A program made the translations under genes and the position numbers. Below are positions 1 through 9,300 of a DNA stretch of 21,612 nt, piece by piece. The stretch is from Pontiella desulfatans (GTDB taxonomy: Bacteria > Verrucomicrobiota > Kiritimatiellia > Kiritimatiellales > Pontiellaceae): assembly GCA_029287275.1 (NCBI GenBank), contig JARFRL010000013.1:1-21612 (forward strand), read 5' to 3'. The notes beneath the pieces were generated by a model, which worked only from the letters and a program-made list of their open reading frames with translations, searched no databases and was not told where the DNA came from. Position 1 is the first letter of the stretch, and every line of letters begins with the position of its first letter.

Positions 1-1772
1 AGAATTTCGGCGCGCAGCTCGTCGCTGTAATGGTGCGTGAAAATCAACTCGGTGATGCCGTTTTCCTGGATCACGCGTTCGACTTCGTCGAAACGCCCGA
101 GCACGGGATAGCCGAAAACGGTTTTGCGATAGAGCCCTGGATTGTCGTCGATCAACCCCGCGATTTTGCGCGGCGCGCGCTGCTGATCCTCGAAGGTGGC
201 TTGGCGCAGATACAGAATGGCGTTCTCGCCCGCGCCCAGAATCAGCGTCTTTTGGTCGCCCTCCGATCCGATGGAACAACGCAGCCACGCGCTCAGGTCG
301 CGCACGACCCGCAAGGAGGCGCGGGAGCCGACGATGCCGATGCCCGCGACCACGGTGTGCAAAACCAACCCGATGACCAACTCGACGTTCGTCAAGTCGG
401 AGGCCCAGAGCAACGCGACGTAGGCCAGCGCCTCGCCCGCGATCAGCTGCAACGCGAGAACCAGCAGCTGCGAGCTGCGCGAGCGCGTCCAAACGGTTTT
501 GTAGATGTTGTAGAAATAGATCGTGGCGAAGGGGATCGCGACGCAAACCGCAAGGTGCGTCGGCGAGAACGAGCGGTGAAGCACGACGCCGAACACGAAA
601 TAGGTCGCGAGCAGCAACCAGCTCACGTCCCAGCCGATCGCCACCAACAGCCCCACGACGTTTCTCGGGCGCCGCACGCCTTGCAACACGACCTGCGTCG
701 TGGTCCATAGCTCGATCTGCGCGATTTGCCGAACGACCACGTGCAGCACGACGATCATGCCGATCATGAACAACGCCACCCGGTTGTCGGTCATCGCCGT
801 CGCGCCCAGCGCGATCAAGCAGATGAAGATCGCCGCGACGTAGAGCGCGATCGCGGCTTTGCGTTGCGTCATGCCGCCGCGCATCAGCTTGTGGTGGATA
901 TGGTCGAGGTCCGGGCCGAACACCTTGGTCGCGAGGCCGTCGTCCTTGATCATCGAAACCAGCTTGCGGGCCAAGCGCCGCCAGACGGCCATCATCACGT
1001 CGAACACCGGCACGCCCACCGCCAGCAACGGCACGATCAACGCGACGACCATGGACTGTTTCACGTTCGCCTTGAGCGACACCGCCGCGAGCATGAACCC
1101 GATGAACATGCTGCCGCAGTCGCCCAGGAACACGGAGGCCGGATTGAAATTGTAGCGCAGAAAACCAAGGCAAGCGGCCGCCAACGCGACCAATACGAGC
1201 GCGTCGGTGGGCTGCCGCAACGATAGCAACATGCCCGCGAGCCCCGCGCTGGCGATCATCCCGAGCCCCGCGCACGCGCCGTCCATGCCGTCGATCAGGT
1301 TGAACGCGTTGATGAGCAGCGCGAACCAGAACAGCGTCGCGCCCATGTTGACGAAGAAGTTGAGTTGGACGCCCAGAAACGCCTCGAACGTGAAACCGCC
1401 GAAAAACATGAGCAACGCGACGCCCAACTGCCCCAGCAGCTTGAACCACGCCTTCATGTCGAACCGATCGTCGAAGATGCCGACCAGCAACAGTCCGAGC
1501 GAACCAAAGAAGATGAGCGCCCAGTCGATCACCTGCGTTTTGCCCGCGAGCGTTCCCCACGGGCCGAAGAACGCGACCAACAGGCCGAGATGCGTCGCGA
1601 TGAAGACGGCGATGCCGCCACACCGCGGGATCGGCGTTTTATGAATCCGGCGTTCGTCGGGCTCGTCCACCATGCCCAGCGCGGGAGCGAGTTTCTTCAC
1701 CACCGGAACGAGAAGCCACGAAGCGACCAGGCTGATCAGAAAAACAACGATGTATTTAATTAGAAATCCCAT
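1..1772 (-). CDS. WecA/MraY-type undecaprenyl-phosphate sugar-1-phosphate transferase fused to a membrane/Rossmann domain (partial, 3' end outside window)
   Basis: An open frame of 590 codons starts at ATG 1772, preceded by AAAAGG about 8 nt upstream, and runs off the left edge. Residues 1-320 are a polytopic glycosyltransferase-4 domain: it shows DEPDERRIHKTPIPRCGG near residue 36, GIFDDRFD at 98-105 (Mg-binding acidic pair), INAFNLIDGMDG at 154-165, FLGDCGS at 215-221 and the HIHHKL histidine motif at 291-296. Such enzymes transfer a sugar phosphate (often GlcNAc-1-P) to undecaprenyl phosphate at the inner membrane to start polysaccharide or O-antigen synthesis. Residues 330-490 add more hydrophobic segments, and TLILGAGENA (509-518) opens a nucleotide-binding fold like the N-terminal half of WbpM/CapD-type or sugar-transferase proteins. 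The fusion's second activity cannot be judged because the C terminus is missing. The sugar specificity is unknown. Confidence 0.88.
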   Translation of the reverse strand, partial: MGFLIKYIVVFLISLVASWLLVPVVKKLAPALGMVDEPDERRIHKTPIPRCGGIAVFIATHLGLLVAFFGPWGTLAGKTQVIDWALIFFGSLGLLLVGIFDDRFDMKAWFKLLGQLGVALLMFFGGFTFEAFLGVQLNFFVNMGATLFWFALLINAFNLIDGMDGACAGLGMIASAGLAGMLLSLRQPTDALVLVALAAACLGFLRYNFNPASVFLGDCGSMFIGFMLAAVSLKANVKQSMVVALIVPLLAVGVPVFDVMMAVWRRLARKLVSMIKDDGLATKVFGPDLDHIHHKLMRGGMTQRKAAIALYVAAIFICLIALGATAMTDNRVALFMIGMIVVLHVVVRQIAQIELWTTTQVVLQGVRRPRNVVGLLVAIGWDVSWLLLATYFVFGVVLHRSFSPTHLAVCVAIPFATIYFYNIYKTVWTRSRSSQLLVLALQLIAGEALAYVALLWASDLTNVELVIGLVLHTVVAGIGIVGSRASLRVVRDLSAWLRCSIGSEGDQKTLILGAGENAILYLRQATFEDQQRAPRKIAGLIDDNPGLYRKTVFGYPVLGRFDEVERVIQENGITELIFTHHYSDELRAEI

Positions 1773-1926
1773 CTATTTCTTACCTTTTCTCGTCGGAGAC
1801 GCACCGCGATGCTTTTGAAACGAACGAAATCCGCGCCCGCGGACGCTTGATTGTGCCGCACTCTAGGGTTCCCGCGAAAAAAATGGAAGCCGCGAGCTCG
1901 GCTTTATCCGCGCGCCGTCCGCCCCG

Positions 1927-1991
1927 AAAAAAAAGCGCCCGCCCATCTCGCGACGGTCGGGCACCGCGCGCCCCGACGGAAGTCGGGGCGC
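1927..1991 (-). terminator. Double-hairpin intrinsic terminator after glnK
   Basis: Just downstream of the glnK stop, on the minus strand, lies a perfect 10-bp stem with a 4-nt loop (arms 1968-1977 and 1982-1991). It is followed by a second 7-bp stem (arms 1958-1964 and 1935-1941, one G-T pair) that runs directly into eight T residues (1927-1934). The second hairpin has the classical layout of a Rho-independent terminator for the amtB-glnK transcript. Confidence 0.75.
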
Positions 1992-2013
1992 TGGGTGAGG
2001 AGAGATTCGTGGT

Positions 2014-2355
2014 CTAGCCAACGGCCTCGGCGCCCTTCTCTCCAGTGCGGATCCGGATGCATTCCGGCAGGTCGAGAACGAAGATCTTTCCGTCCCCGAT
2101 GTTGCCGGTCCGGGCGCCCTTGATGACGGCGTCGGTGGTGGCTTCGACGAATTCGTCGTTCACGGCGATTTCCACGCGAACCTTTTTGAGCAGGTTCACT
2201 TCAATGTCCGCGCCGCGGTAGGTTTCGTGATAGCCCTTCTGCTGTCCGCAGCCCATGGCGTTGGTGACGGACATTTTGTAGACTTCGGCGTCGTACAACG
2301 ACTGTTTAACGTCGTTGAGCGCCTCGGGCTGAATATACGCGATGATAAGTTTCAT
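2014..2355 (-). CDS. glnK: PII-family nitrogen regulatory protein
   Basis: A full-length 113-residue PII signal protein. It shows the family signatures GCGQQKGYHETYRGA at 35-49 (T-loop), KVRVEIAV at 58-65, TGNIGDGKIFV at 83-93 (B-loop/ATP site) and the C-terminal IRIRTGEKG. PII trimers bind ATP/ADP and 2-oxoglutarate and block AmtB through the T-loop. The gene starts 18 nt after amtB in the same direction, with a strong AAAGGAG ribosome site, so the two form an operon; this favours GlnK over GlnB. The T-loop keeps Tyr46, but position 51, the uridylylated or adenylylated tyrosine in proteobacteria and actinobacteria, is Ile, and position 49, a phosphoserine in cyanobacteria, is Ala. Control is therefore probably by ligand binding only. 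Family assignment is secure. Confidence 0.95.
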   Translation of the reverse strand: MKLIIAYIQPEALNDVKQSLYDAEVYKMSVTNAMGCGQQKGYHETYRGADIEVNLLKKVRVEIAVNDEFVEATTDAVIKGARTGNIGDGKIFVLDLPECIRIRTGEKGAEAVG

Positions 2356-2373
2356 GATTTAGCTCCTTTCCAA

Positions 2374-3705
2374 TTAGACGTTCGTGAAGAACTGGAAGCC
2401 ATGATACGCCTCCATACCGTGCTCGCCAAGGTCGAGCCCCTTCAATTCTTCTTCCTTGCTCACGCGGATGCCCACGGTGAACTTCAGGATGAGGAACAGA
2501 ATCAGCGCCGCCGGGAAGCAGACCGCCGCGTAGGCCACGACGCCGAGCGCCTGAACGCCGAGGCTGTGGTCCGCGCTGAACACGCCGACGAACAGCGTGC
2601 CGAGAATGCCGCAGACCAAGTGAACCGTGGTCGCGCCCACCGGATCGTCGAGTTTCAGACGATCGAACATCATGACGGAGACAACCGCCACGCCACCGCA
2701 CACGAGGCCGATGATGATGGAGGCCGAGACGGAGACGACGTCCGCGCCGGCGGTGATGCCGACGAGGCCGGCGAGACAGCCGTTGAGGACCATGGAGAGG
2801 TCGGGCTGTTTCTGAACGATCCACGAGATGGTCATGGAGCCGATGATGCCGGCCGCGGCCGCGAGGGAGGTGGTGACGAGCACGTAGGAAACCGCGCCCG
2901 GATCAGCGGACAGAACCGAGCCGCCGTTGAAGCCGAACCAACCCAGCCACAGCAGGAACACGCCGATGGTCAGCAACGGCATGTTGTGACCCATGATGCC
3001 TTTGACCTTGCCGCCGACATATTTGCCGAGGCGCGGTCCGATGACGATGATGCCGGCCAGCGCGCCCCATCCGCCCACGGAGTGAACGAGGGTGGAACCC
3101 GCGAAGTCGTAGAAGCCTTTGGCGTCGAGCCAGCCGCCGCCCCACTTCCAGGAACCAACCCAGGGGTAGATGATCGCGACGTAGATCGTGCAGAAAATCA
3201 GGAACGGCCCAAGTTTGACGCGCTCGGCGACCGCGCCGGACACGATGGTGGCCGCGGTGGCCGCGAACATGCCTTGGAACAGGAAGTCGGTCCAGTAGGT
3301 GTAATTTCCTCCCGCGTAGTCGATCAGACCCGCCGCGCCTTCAGGCGAGCTGACGCCGAAGCCGGCGAAGCCGAAGATGCCCGCGGAGCCTTCCGCGAAG
3401 CCCGGATACATCAGGTTGAAGCCGATCAGCGTGTAGGTCAGCAGACCAATCGCGACGATCGCGGTGTTTTTGAACAGAATGTTCACGGTGTTTTTGGCGC
3501 GGGTCAGGCCGGTTTCGACCGTCGCGAAGCCCAGGTGCATGATGAACACCAGGAACGTGGCGACCATCATCCAGACGTTGTTGACGGTGAACATGGCGTC
3601 CGCGGCCGTGATCTCCGGCGCGGCGTCTTCCGCCATGGTGGCCATCGGTAAAACGATGGCGCAAAGCGCGAGCGCGAGCGTCGCGATTTTCTTGAATTTA
3701 CGCAT
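2374..3705 (-). CDS. amtB: Ammonium transporter, Amt/MEP/Rh family
   Basis: A 443-residue inner-membrane ammonium channel. Residues 1-25 are a cleavable-type signal peptide ending MATMA, followed by about eleven hydrophobic segments. The pore twin histidines are visible as H208 (in STLVHSVGGWGAL) and H362 (in DDPVGATTVHLVCGILGT), and the family block FQGMFAATAATIVSGAVAE lies at 143-161. An ATG six bases upstream (3711) sits directly against the GGAGG; the ATG at 3705 has the proper 6-nt spacing, so it is chosen. Gene order amtB-glnK with an 18-nt gap is the conserved ammonium-sensing operon, in which GlnK plugs the AmtB trimer when nitrogen is plentiful. A candidate sigma-54 promoter lies about 65 nt upstream, which would fit nitrogen-limited expression. 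Confidence 0.96.
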   Translation of the reverse strand: MRKFKKIATLALALCAIVLPMATMAEDAAPEITAADAMFTVNNVWMMVATFLVFIMHLGFATVETGLTRAKNTVNILFKNTAIVAIGLLTYTLIGFNLMYPGFAEGSAGIFGFAGFGVSSPEGAAGLIDYAGGNYTYWTDFLFQGMFAATAATIVSGAVAERVKLGPFLIFCTIYVAIIYPWVGSWKWGGGWLDAKGFYDFAGSTLVHSVGGWGALAGIIVIGPRLGKYVGGKVKGIMGHNMPLLTIGVFLLWLGWFGFNGGSVLSADPGAVSYVLVTTSLAAAAGIIGSMTISWIVQKQPDLSMVLNGCLAGLVGITAGADVVSVSASIIIGLVCGGVAVVSVMMFDRLKLDDPVGATTVHLVCGILGTLFVGVFSADHSLGVQALGVVAYAAVCFPAALILFLILKFTVGIRVSKEEELKGLDLGEHGMEAYHGFQFFTNV

Positions 3706-3770
3706 TAGCATCCTCCATTAGGGTTTCTCAATTTGGACTACCGGCCACGGTTGGCCGAGGCTCGCCTATC

Positions 3771-3785
3771 GCACAAGGTGTGCCA
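3771..3785 (-). promoter_or_regulatory. Candidate sigma-54 (-24/-12) promoter for amtB-glnK
   Basis: The minus strand reads TGGCACACCTTGTGC: a perfect -24 element TGGCAC, and a GC at -12 with the required ten bases between GG and GC. The central -12 element is imperfect (TGTGC rather than TTTGC). Transcription would start near 3760, leaving a leader of about 55 nt that contains a small GGCCA/TGGCC hairpin (3743-3756). The 259-nt gap to ptsP leaves room for activator sites. amtB-glnK operons are often NtrC/sigma-54 controlled in other bacteria; here it is a sequence match only. Confidence 0.5.
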
Positions 3786-3964
3786 CCGAAACCGTACTTC
3801 TCTAGTCCACTAAGCGGCAACCATTAACAAATATTTCCGAAACATCCAGAAAACCTACATAAATGACATTTGCGTCCGACATCGTCGTATTGAGACATTT
3901 TTGTATCGCCGCGTGGACGCATGATCTTCCGCTTTAAGACGGATGAATCGGCGAGCGCCTTGGT

Positions 3965-6244
3965 TTAGGCTTCGACGTCGGGAGCTAGGTTCCGATCGAG
4001 CAGAAACGCCTCGACCTCGCTGACGCGGCCGAAATCAAGCATGATGCCGGCGATTTCCTCGGCTTCTTTCAGATCGACGCTGTTGACCAACCGCTGCACG
4101 GTCGGCGCGTTGACGATGTCGATGCTGAATTTACGCAGCCCGATGCCCAGCAAAAACGGCAACATCCGGGAATCCGCGGAGAGATCGCCGCAGATGGAAA
4201 CGTCTTTCCCGTGCGTCAGCCCAGCCGTCACGATGCGATGAATGGCGCGCAGGATCGCGGGATGGTGGGCGAGGTAGAGATTCGAAACCATCTCGTTGGT
4301 GCGATCGACCGCGAGCATGTACTGGATTAGATCGTTGGAACCGATCGAAAGGAAATCGGCCTCGGCCGCGAGCTCGTCGACGACCTCCACGGCGGAGGGC
4401 AGCTCCATCATGGCGCCGAGCTTCGTCTCGGGATTGTATTCAACCCCCTCCGCGTCCAGTCCGTTCATGCATTCGTGGACGATGTCGCGCGCGGCGCAGA
4501 AATCATCGACGGAGGAGATGAGCGGAAACATGATGCGCGTGTCGGCGTCGGCGCCGGCGCGCAGAAAGGCGCGTAGCTGCTGGCTGAAAATATCCTTGTT
4601 CCGGAGCGAGAAGCGAATGGCGCGCATGCCGAGGAACGGGTTGGCTTCGTTGACGTTGGAATAGTAGGAGAGCATCTTGTCGCCGCCGATGTCGAGCGTC
4701 CGGAACGTGACGGGCTTGCCCTTCATTTCATCGACGAGCTTCTTGTAGATGACGTACTGCTCCTCCTCGGTGGGGAAGTCGTTGCGCACGATGAACGGAA
4801 ACTCGGAGCGGTAGAGCCCTACGCCTTCGGCCTTGAACTCGCGGGCCAGCTTGAGATCGCTCAATAGATTGATGTTGGCGTGAATGCCGACGCGCGCGCC
4901 GCACCGGGTGCGCGTCTTCTTTTTCATGTCGGCCGCGTTGTGCAGCATCTTCCACGCGGAATCCAACTCCTCGTACTTCGCGTGCACCTCGCGGCTCGGG
5001 CGCAGGTAAATAATCCCCTGCTCCGCGTCCATCAGCATTTCCTCGCCGTCCGGGATTCCGTCGGCCTGCTCGCGGCTGACCGCGACCATCGGAATGCCCA
5101 ACGACCGCGAAATGATGGCGTTGTGCGAGGTGACGCCGCTGCTGACGATGAATCCCTCGACGTTCTCGGCGGAGAGCTTGAGAATGTCGGAGGGCAGCAA
5201 CTCGTGCGCGATGATGATCTGGCCGCGGTAGTCGCACTCGCTCGCCTCCTCGTTCAGGAGGTTGCGGGTGAGTCGGTTGCCGAGGTCTTTGACGTCCAGC
5301 ACCTTCTCGCGGATCAAGGGCATCTTGCTTTTGGAAAAGATCTCGACGTACTCGTGCACGACGGTCGCGATGGCCTTGACGCCCTCCGTGCCGGTTCGAA
5401 TCAGGTTGGCGATGCGCCCGGTGAACTGCTGGTCCTCGAGAATCAGCAAATGCGCGCTGAAGATGAGCACCGCGACGTCGGCCAGCTCCTCGCTGGTCTG
5501 CCGCTGCAATTGCTCGATTTGTTCCGCGGTCTTCTCCACGGCCCGCTCGAAATCCTCGGCCGTGTGCGGCTCGGCGTTCGGATCGGGCAACGCGCAGGAA
5601 TCGGCGCTGACCGAATCCAGGGTATAGGCCTGGCCCCGCGCCGTGCCGGTGCTGGCCGACCGGCCGCGGATGATGCCGTCGGTGATCGTTTTCTTCGGCG
5701 CGGCGGCGGTGGCCGCGCTGGCGGCCTCTTCGCGCGCCTCGGACAGCAGTTGCACGTTTTCGATCATGGTGGCCAGCTGCGCGGCGATGGCGCGCAGGGC
5801 CTTCACGTCGTTGGACGTGAAATAGTTCGCCTCTCTGGCCTGCACCACCAACGCGCCGATGCGCCGCAGACCGCGCAGGATCGGCACCGCGAGGAAGGCC
5901 TCGTAGTCCTCTTCGTGAATGCCCGGGAAAAACTTGTAGGACGCGCTGGTGGAGGCGCTTCCAACGCAGATCGGCCGCAACTCGCGGATGGCGCGGCCGG
6001 TGATGCCCTCGCCAAGCCGCAGCGTCACCTGCCCGATCGCGCTTTGATCAAGCCCCTGCGTGGCGCGTAGCGTGAGCTGTTGCTCCTCCTCGTCGTAAAT
6101 GTAGATCGAGCAGACGTCCGCCTGCATGTGTCCGGCGACGGAAGTCACCACTTTACGCAACAACTCCCGGCGATCGCGCCCGGCGTCGGCCAGCGAAATC
6201 AACTCCGCGATATCGCAAACTAGATCCACGTTTCGTTTTTTCAT
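3965..6244 (-). CDS. ptsP: PEP-protein phosphotransferase with N-terminal GAF domain (enzyme I-Ntr type)
   Basis: A 759-residue cytoplasmic enzyme I of the nitrogen-type phosphotransferase system, which takes phosphate from phosphoenolpyruvate and passes it to an HPr/NPr protein. Residues 1-170 form a GAF sensor domain. Residues 190-330 are the HPr-binding/linker region. The swivelling phosphohistidine domain carries SSGVTSHNAIISRSLGIP with the active His374. The PEP-binding TIM barrel (450-725) shows GVGLYRSEFPF, FRTLDIGGDKM, NPFLGMRAIRF, GAMMELPSAVE, GSNDLIQYMLAVDR and the catalytic Cys685 in SICGDLSAD. All key residues are present, so it should be active. Start ATG 6244 has AGGA six nt upstream. 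It lies upstream of amtB-glnK on the same strand, with its own promoter candidate. No HPr, NPr or EIIA gene is in the window. Confidence 0.94.
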   Translation of the reverse strand: MKKRNVDLVCDIAELISLADAGRDRRELLRKVVTSVAGHMQADVCSIYIYDEEEQQLTLRATQGLDQSAIGQVTLRLGEGITGRAIRELRPICVGSASTSASYKFFPGIHEEDYEAFLAVPILRGLRRIGALVVQAREANYFTSNDVKALRAIAAQLATMIENVQLLSEAREEAASAATAAAPKKTITDGIIRGRSASTGTARGQAYTLDSVSADSCALPDPNAEPHTAEDFERAVEKTAEQIEQLQRQTSEELADVAVLIFSAHLLILEDQQFTGRIANLIRTGTEGVKAIATVVHEYVEIFSKSKMPLIREKVLDVKDLGNRLTRNLLNEEASECDYRGQIIIAHELLPSDILKLSAENVEGFIVSSGVTSHNAIISRSLGIPMVAVSREQADGIPDGEEMLMDAEQGIIYLRPSREVHAKYEELDSAWKMLHNAADMKKKTRTRCGARVGIHANINLLSDLKLAREFKAEGVGLYRSEFPFIVRNDFPTEEEQYVIYKKLVDEMKGKPVTFRTLDIGGDKMLSYYSNVNEANPFLGMRAIRFSLRNKDIFSQQLRAFLRAGADADTRIMFPLISSVDDFCAARDIVHECMNGLDAEGVEYNPETKLGAMMELPSAVEVVDELAAEADFLSIGSNDLIQYMLAVDRTNEMVSNLYLAHHPAILRAIHRIVTAGLTHGKDVSICGDLSADSRMLPFLLGIGLRKFSIDIVNAPTVQRLVNSVDLKEAEEIAGIMLDFGRVSEVEAFLLDRNLAPDVEA

Positions 6245-6274
6245 GAAGTCCTATAAACAGCTTTAACCAGCAAC

Positions 6275-6303
6275 AACCTATCCGGCATTTCGGCGAGAGT
6301 CAA
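6275..6303 (-). promoter_or_regulatory. Candidate sigma-70-type promoter for ptsP
   Basis: On the minus strand TTGACT (6298-6303, 5 of 6 matches to the -35 consensus) is followed after 17 nt by TAGGTT (6275-6280, weak -10). It would give a leader of about 24 nt before the ptsP ATG. The spacing is ideal but the -10 is poor. Confidence 0.35.
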
Positions 6304-6329
6304 AGACTACAGATAATCCAATTTACGAA

Positions 6330-6358
6330 TCGACCTGCAAAAAGGCCTACCATACTAT
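6330..6358 (+). promoter_or_regulatory. Candidate promoter for the E1-lipoyl-KASIII gene
   Basis: TCGACC (6330-6335) and TACTAT (6353-6358) are separated by 17 nt, each matching the sigma-70 consensus at four of six positions. Transcription would begin about 20 nt before the ATG at 6386. It is divergent from the ptsP candidate and does not overlap it. Confidence 0.35.
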
Positions 6359-6385
6359 TTTCGTTCAATTGGAAAGCACCTATAA

Positions 6386-9300
6386 ATGAGCATATCGCCC
6401 AACGACAACCTACTCGAACTCTACCGCCCCATGGTCGCGTCGCGCTACACCGACCAGCTGCAATCCGCGGCCGCGCAACGAGGCGAGGTCTTTTTCTACA
6501 TCCCCTCCTCGGGGCACGAGGCCTCCGCCGCGCTCGCGCCGCACCTCGTTCCCGCGGACTGGCTGCACCTGCACTACCGCGACCGCGCGCTGGCCTACGC
6601 CCGCGGCGTCTCCTACGAAACCGTCTTCTACGGCCTCTTCTCCAAAGCGGAATCCAACTCCGCCGGACGCCGCATGCCGGCCTTCCCGTGCGATCGCGCG
6701 CTCAACATCATGAGCACCCCGACCCTCGTCGGCGGCAACGCCCTTCAGGCCGTCGGCGTCGCCTCCGCCATCAAGGAAGACGAAGGCGCGCCCTTCGCGC
6801 TCGTTTCCGTCGGCGACGGCGCGACCCAGCAAGGCGACTTCCACGAAGCCGTCGCCGAGGCCGTCCGTTCCCACCTGCCCGTGCTGTTTCTCATCGAAGA
6901 CAACCGCTTCGCGCTCTCCACCGTCACCAAAGGCAACACCTTCTACTCCCTGCCCGGCGGCGAAACCGATTCCTTCTACGGCCTGCCGGTTCACCGCGTC
7001 GACGGATCCGACGCGGTCGCGACCCACGAAAAATTCGGCGAGGTCGTTTCCGGTCTGCGCGCCGACCGCGGCCCGCGGATCGTCGTCCTCAACGTCGAGC
7101 GCCTCGAAAGCCACACCAACGCCGACGACCAATCCGTCTACCGCTCCGAAGCCGAGCTCAAGCAGGCCCAGGAAAACGCCGACCCCTGCGCCAAACTACG
7201 CGACCAGCTGCTGGCCAACGGCGTCGCGCCCGAAGCGGTCAAAGCCGTCGAGGACGACGTGAAGGAACAGATCGACGCCGCGTTCCACCTCGCGCGCAAG
7301 GGCACCACGCCCAAACCCGAGTTCACCGCCAAGCGCCCGCTGCCCGAACCGCGCCCGGAATACCGCGGAACCGAAGAAGGCCGCGAACTCAGCATGCTCG
7401 AGGCGATGCGCGCCGCGCTCAAAAACCGGCTCGCCAACGACCCGAGAACCACCTTGCACGGCCAGGACATCGAAGATCCCAAAGGCGACGTCTTCGGACT
7501 CACCCGCGGCCTTTCCCACGATTACCCCAACCAAGTGAGCAACGCGCCGCTCGCGGAAAACACCATTCTCGGCGTCGCCACGGGCCAGGCGCTCGCGGGC
7601 GGCAAGCCGGTCGCGTTCATGCAGTTCGCCGACTTCCTGCCGGTCGCGTACAACCACATTCTTTCCGAGATCGGCGCCATGTGGTGGCGCACCAACGGCC
7701 AATGGGAAACGCCCATGCTGATCATGTCGATCGCGGGCGGCTACCGTCCGGGCCTCGGCCCCTACCACGCCCAGACCATGGAAGCCATCTGCGCGCACGT
7801 GCCGGGCGTCGACGTCTTCATGCCGTCCACCGCGGCCGACGCCGCGGGTCTGCTCAACGCCATCGCGGAGTCCGGACGCCCGTCCGTCTTCCTCTTCCCC
7901 AAGAGCCTCATCAACGACCGCTCCAGCGCCACCTCGGCCGACGTCGCCGAACAGTACGTCCCGATCGGTAAAGCGCGCGTCGCGCGCGTCGGCCAGGATA
8001 TCACGCTGGTCAGCTGGGGCGGCGCGATGCCCGTCTGCGAACGGACCGCGGAAGCCCTGAAGGAGATCGGCGTCAACGCCGAGGTCATCGACCTGCGCAC
8101 CATTTTCCCGTGGGACGAGGAAACCGTCCTCGCCTCCGCGAGGAAGACCGGCAAGCTGATCGTCGTGCACGAAGACAACCAAACCGCGGGCATGGGCGGC
8201 GAGATCGTCGCGGCCATCGCCGAGAAAGCCGGCGCGGAGGTTCAGGTCGCCCGCGTCACCCGGCCGGACACCTACATTCCCTACGACTTCTCCTGCCAGA
8301 TCGAGATCCTGCCCTCCTTCAAGCGTACGCTCGAGAAATGCTGCGAGCTGCTCGAGGTTGATCTGCGGTGGGAAAAGCCCGTCGAAGACGAGGCCGGAAC
8401 CGTCACCGTCAAGGCCATCGGCTCCAGTCCGTCCGACGAAACCATCAACGTAGCGAACCTGTTCGTCAGCGTGGGCCAAACGATCGCGGAAGGCGATCTG
8501 ATCGCGTCGGTCGAGGCCGATAAGGCGTCGATGGACATCTCCGCGCCGGTCTCCGGCGTCGTCGCGGAAATCCTGATCGAGGAAGGCGACACGCTCACCG
8601 TCGGCACCCCCATGCTGAAGATCGCGTCCGACGAGGCCGCGCAACTCAAGCCGCTCACGAAAGAAGATCCCGGCGCGCCGATCATGGAGCGCCGCCGTTC
8701 CGCGGAAGCCGCCCCCGTTGTTCAAGCATCAGGCCTCACGGCTCACGCTTCAATCCACATCTCCACCATCACCACCGTGCTCGGCTCGCGGCATCTGACC
8801 AACGACGAGCTGCTGCAGGGCCACGGCGAGTGGGACTCCGACGCCATCCGCAAACGAACCGGCATCGAGAACCGCTACTGGATCGACGGCGACGAGAACG
8901 TGCTGTCCCTCGCGGTCGACGCGACGAAGCAACTGCTCGAAAAAGAAAACCTGTCCATTTCCGACATCGGCGCGCTCATCTGCTCCACCGGCACGCCGAT
9001 GGCGATGACGCCGTCGCTCGCGTGCCAGGTGCTGCACGCGCTCAGCCCCGAGAAAGGCGAGGTGCTCATGCAGGCGCACGACGTCAACGCCGCGTGCTCG
9101 GGCTACATGTACGCGCTGCAATCCGCCTTCGACTTCCTCACCAACGCGCCGGACAAGAAAGTGATCGTCATCACCGCGGAAACCCTTTCGCCGATGGTGA
9201 ACCACGACGACCAGAAAACCATGGCGCTCTTTGGCGACGCCGCGACCGCGTCGCTCGTCAGTTGCGAAAAGCGCCCCGGCAACATCGAGGTGAAACTCAA

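Noticed and set aside
2227..3651. Long plus-strand open frame opposite amtB
   Set aside because: It is rich in Arg/His/Asp/Glu with no recognisable domain, and mirrors the codon structure of amtB; typical antisense frame in GC-rich DNA.
7196..8725. Long minus-strand open frame opposite the E1-KASIII fusion
   Set aside because: Low-complexity Arg/Gly/Asp composition and no domain; the plus strand encodes conserved motifs throughout.
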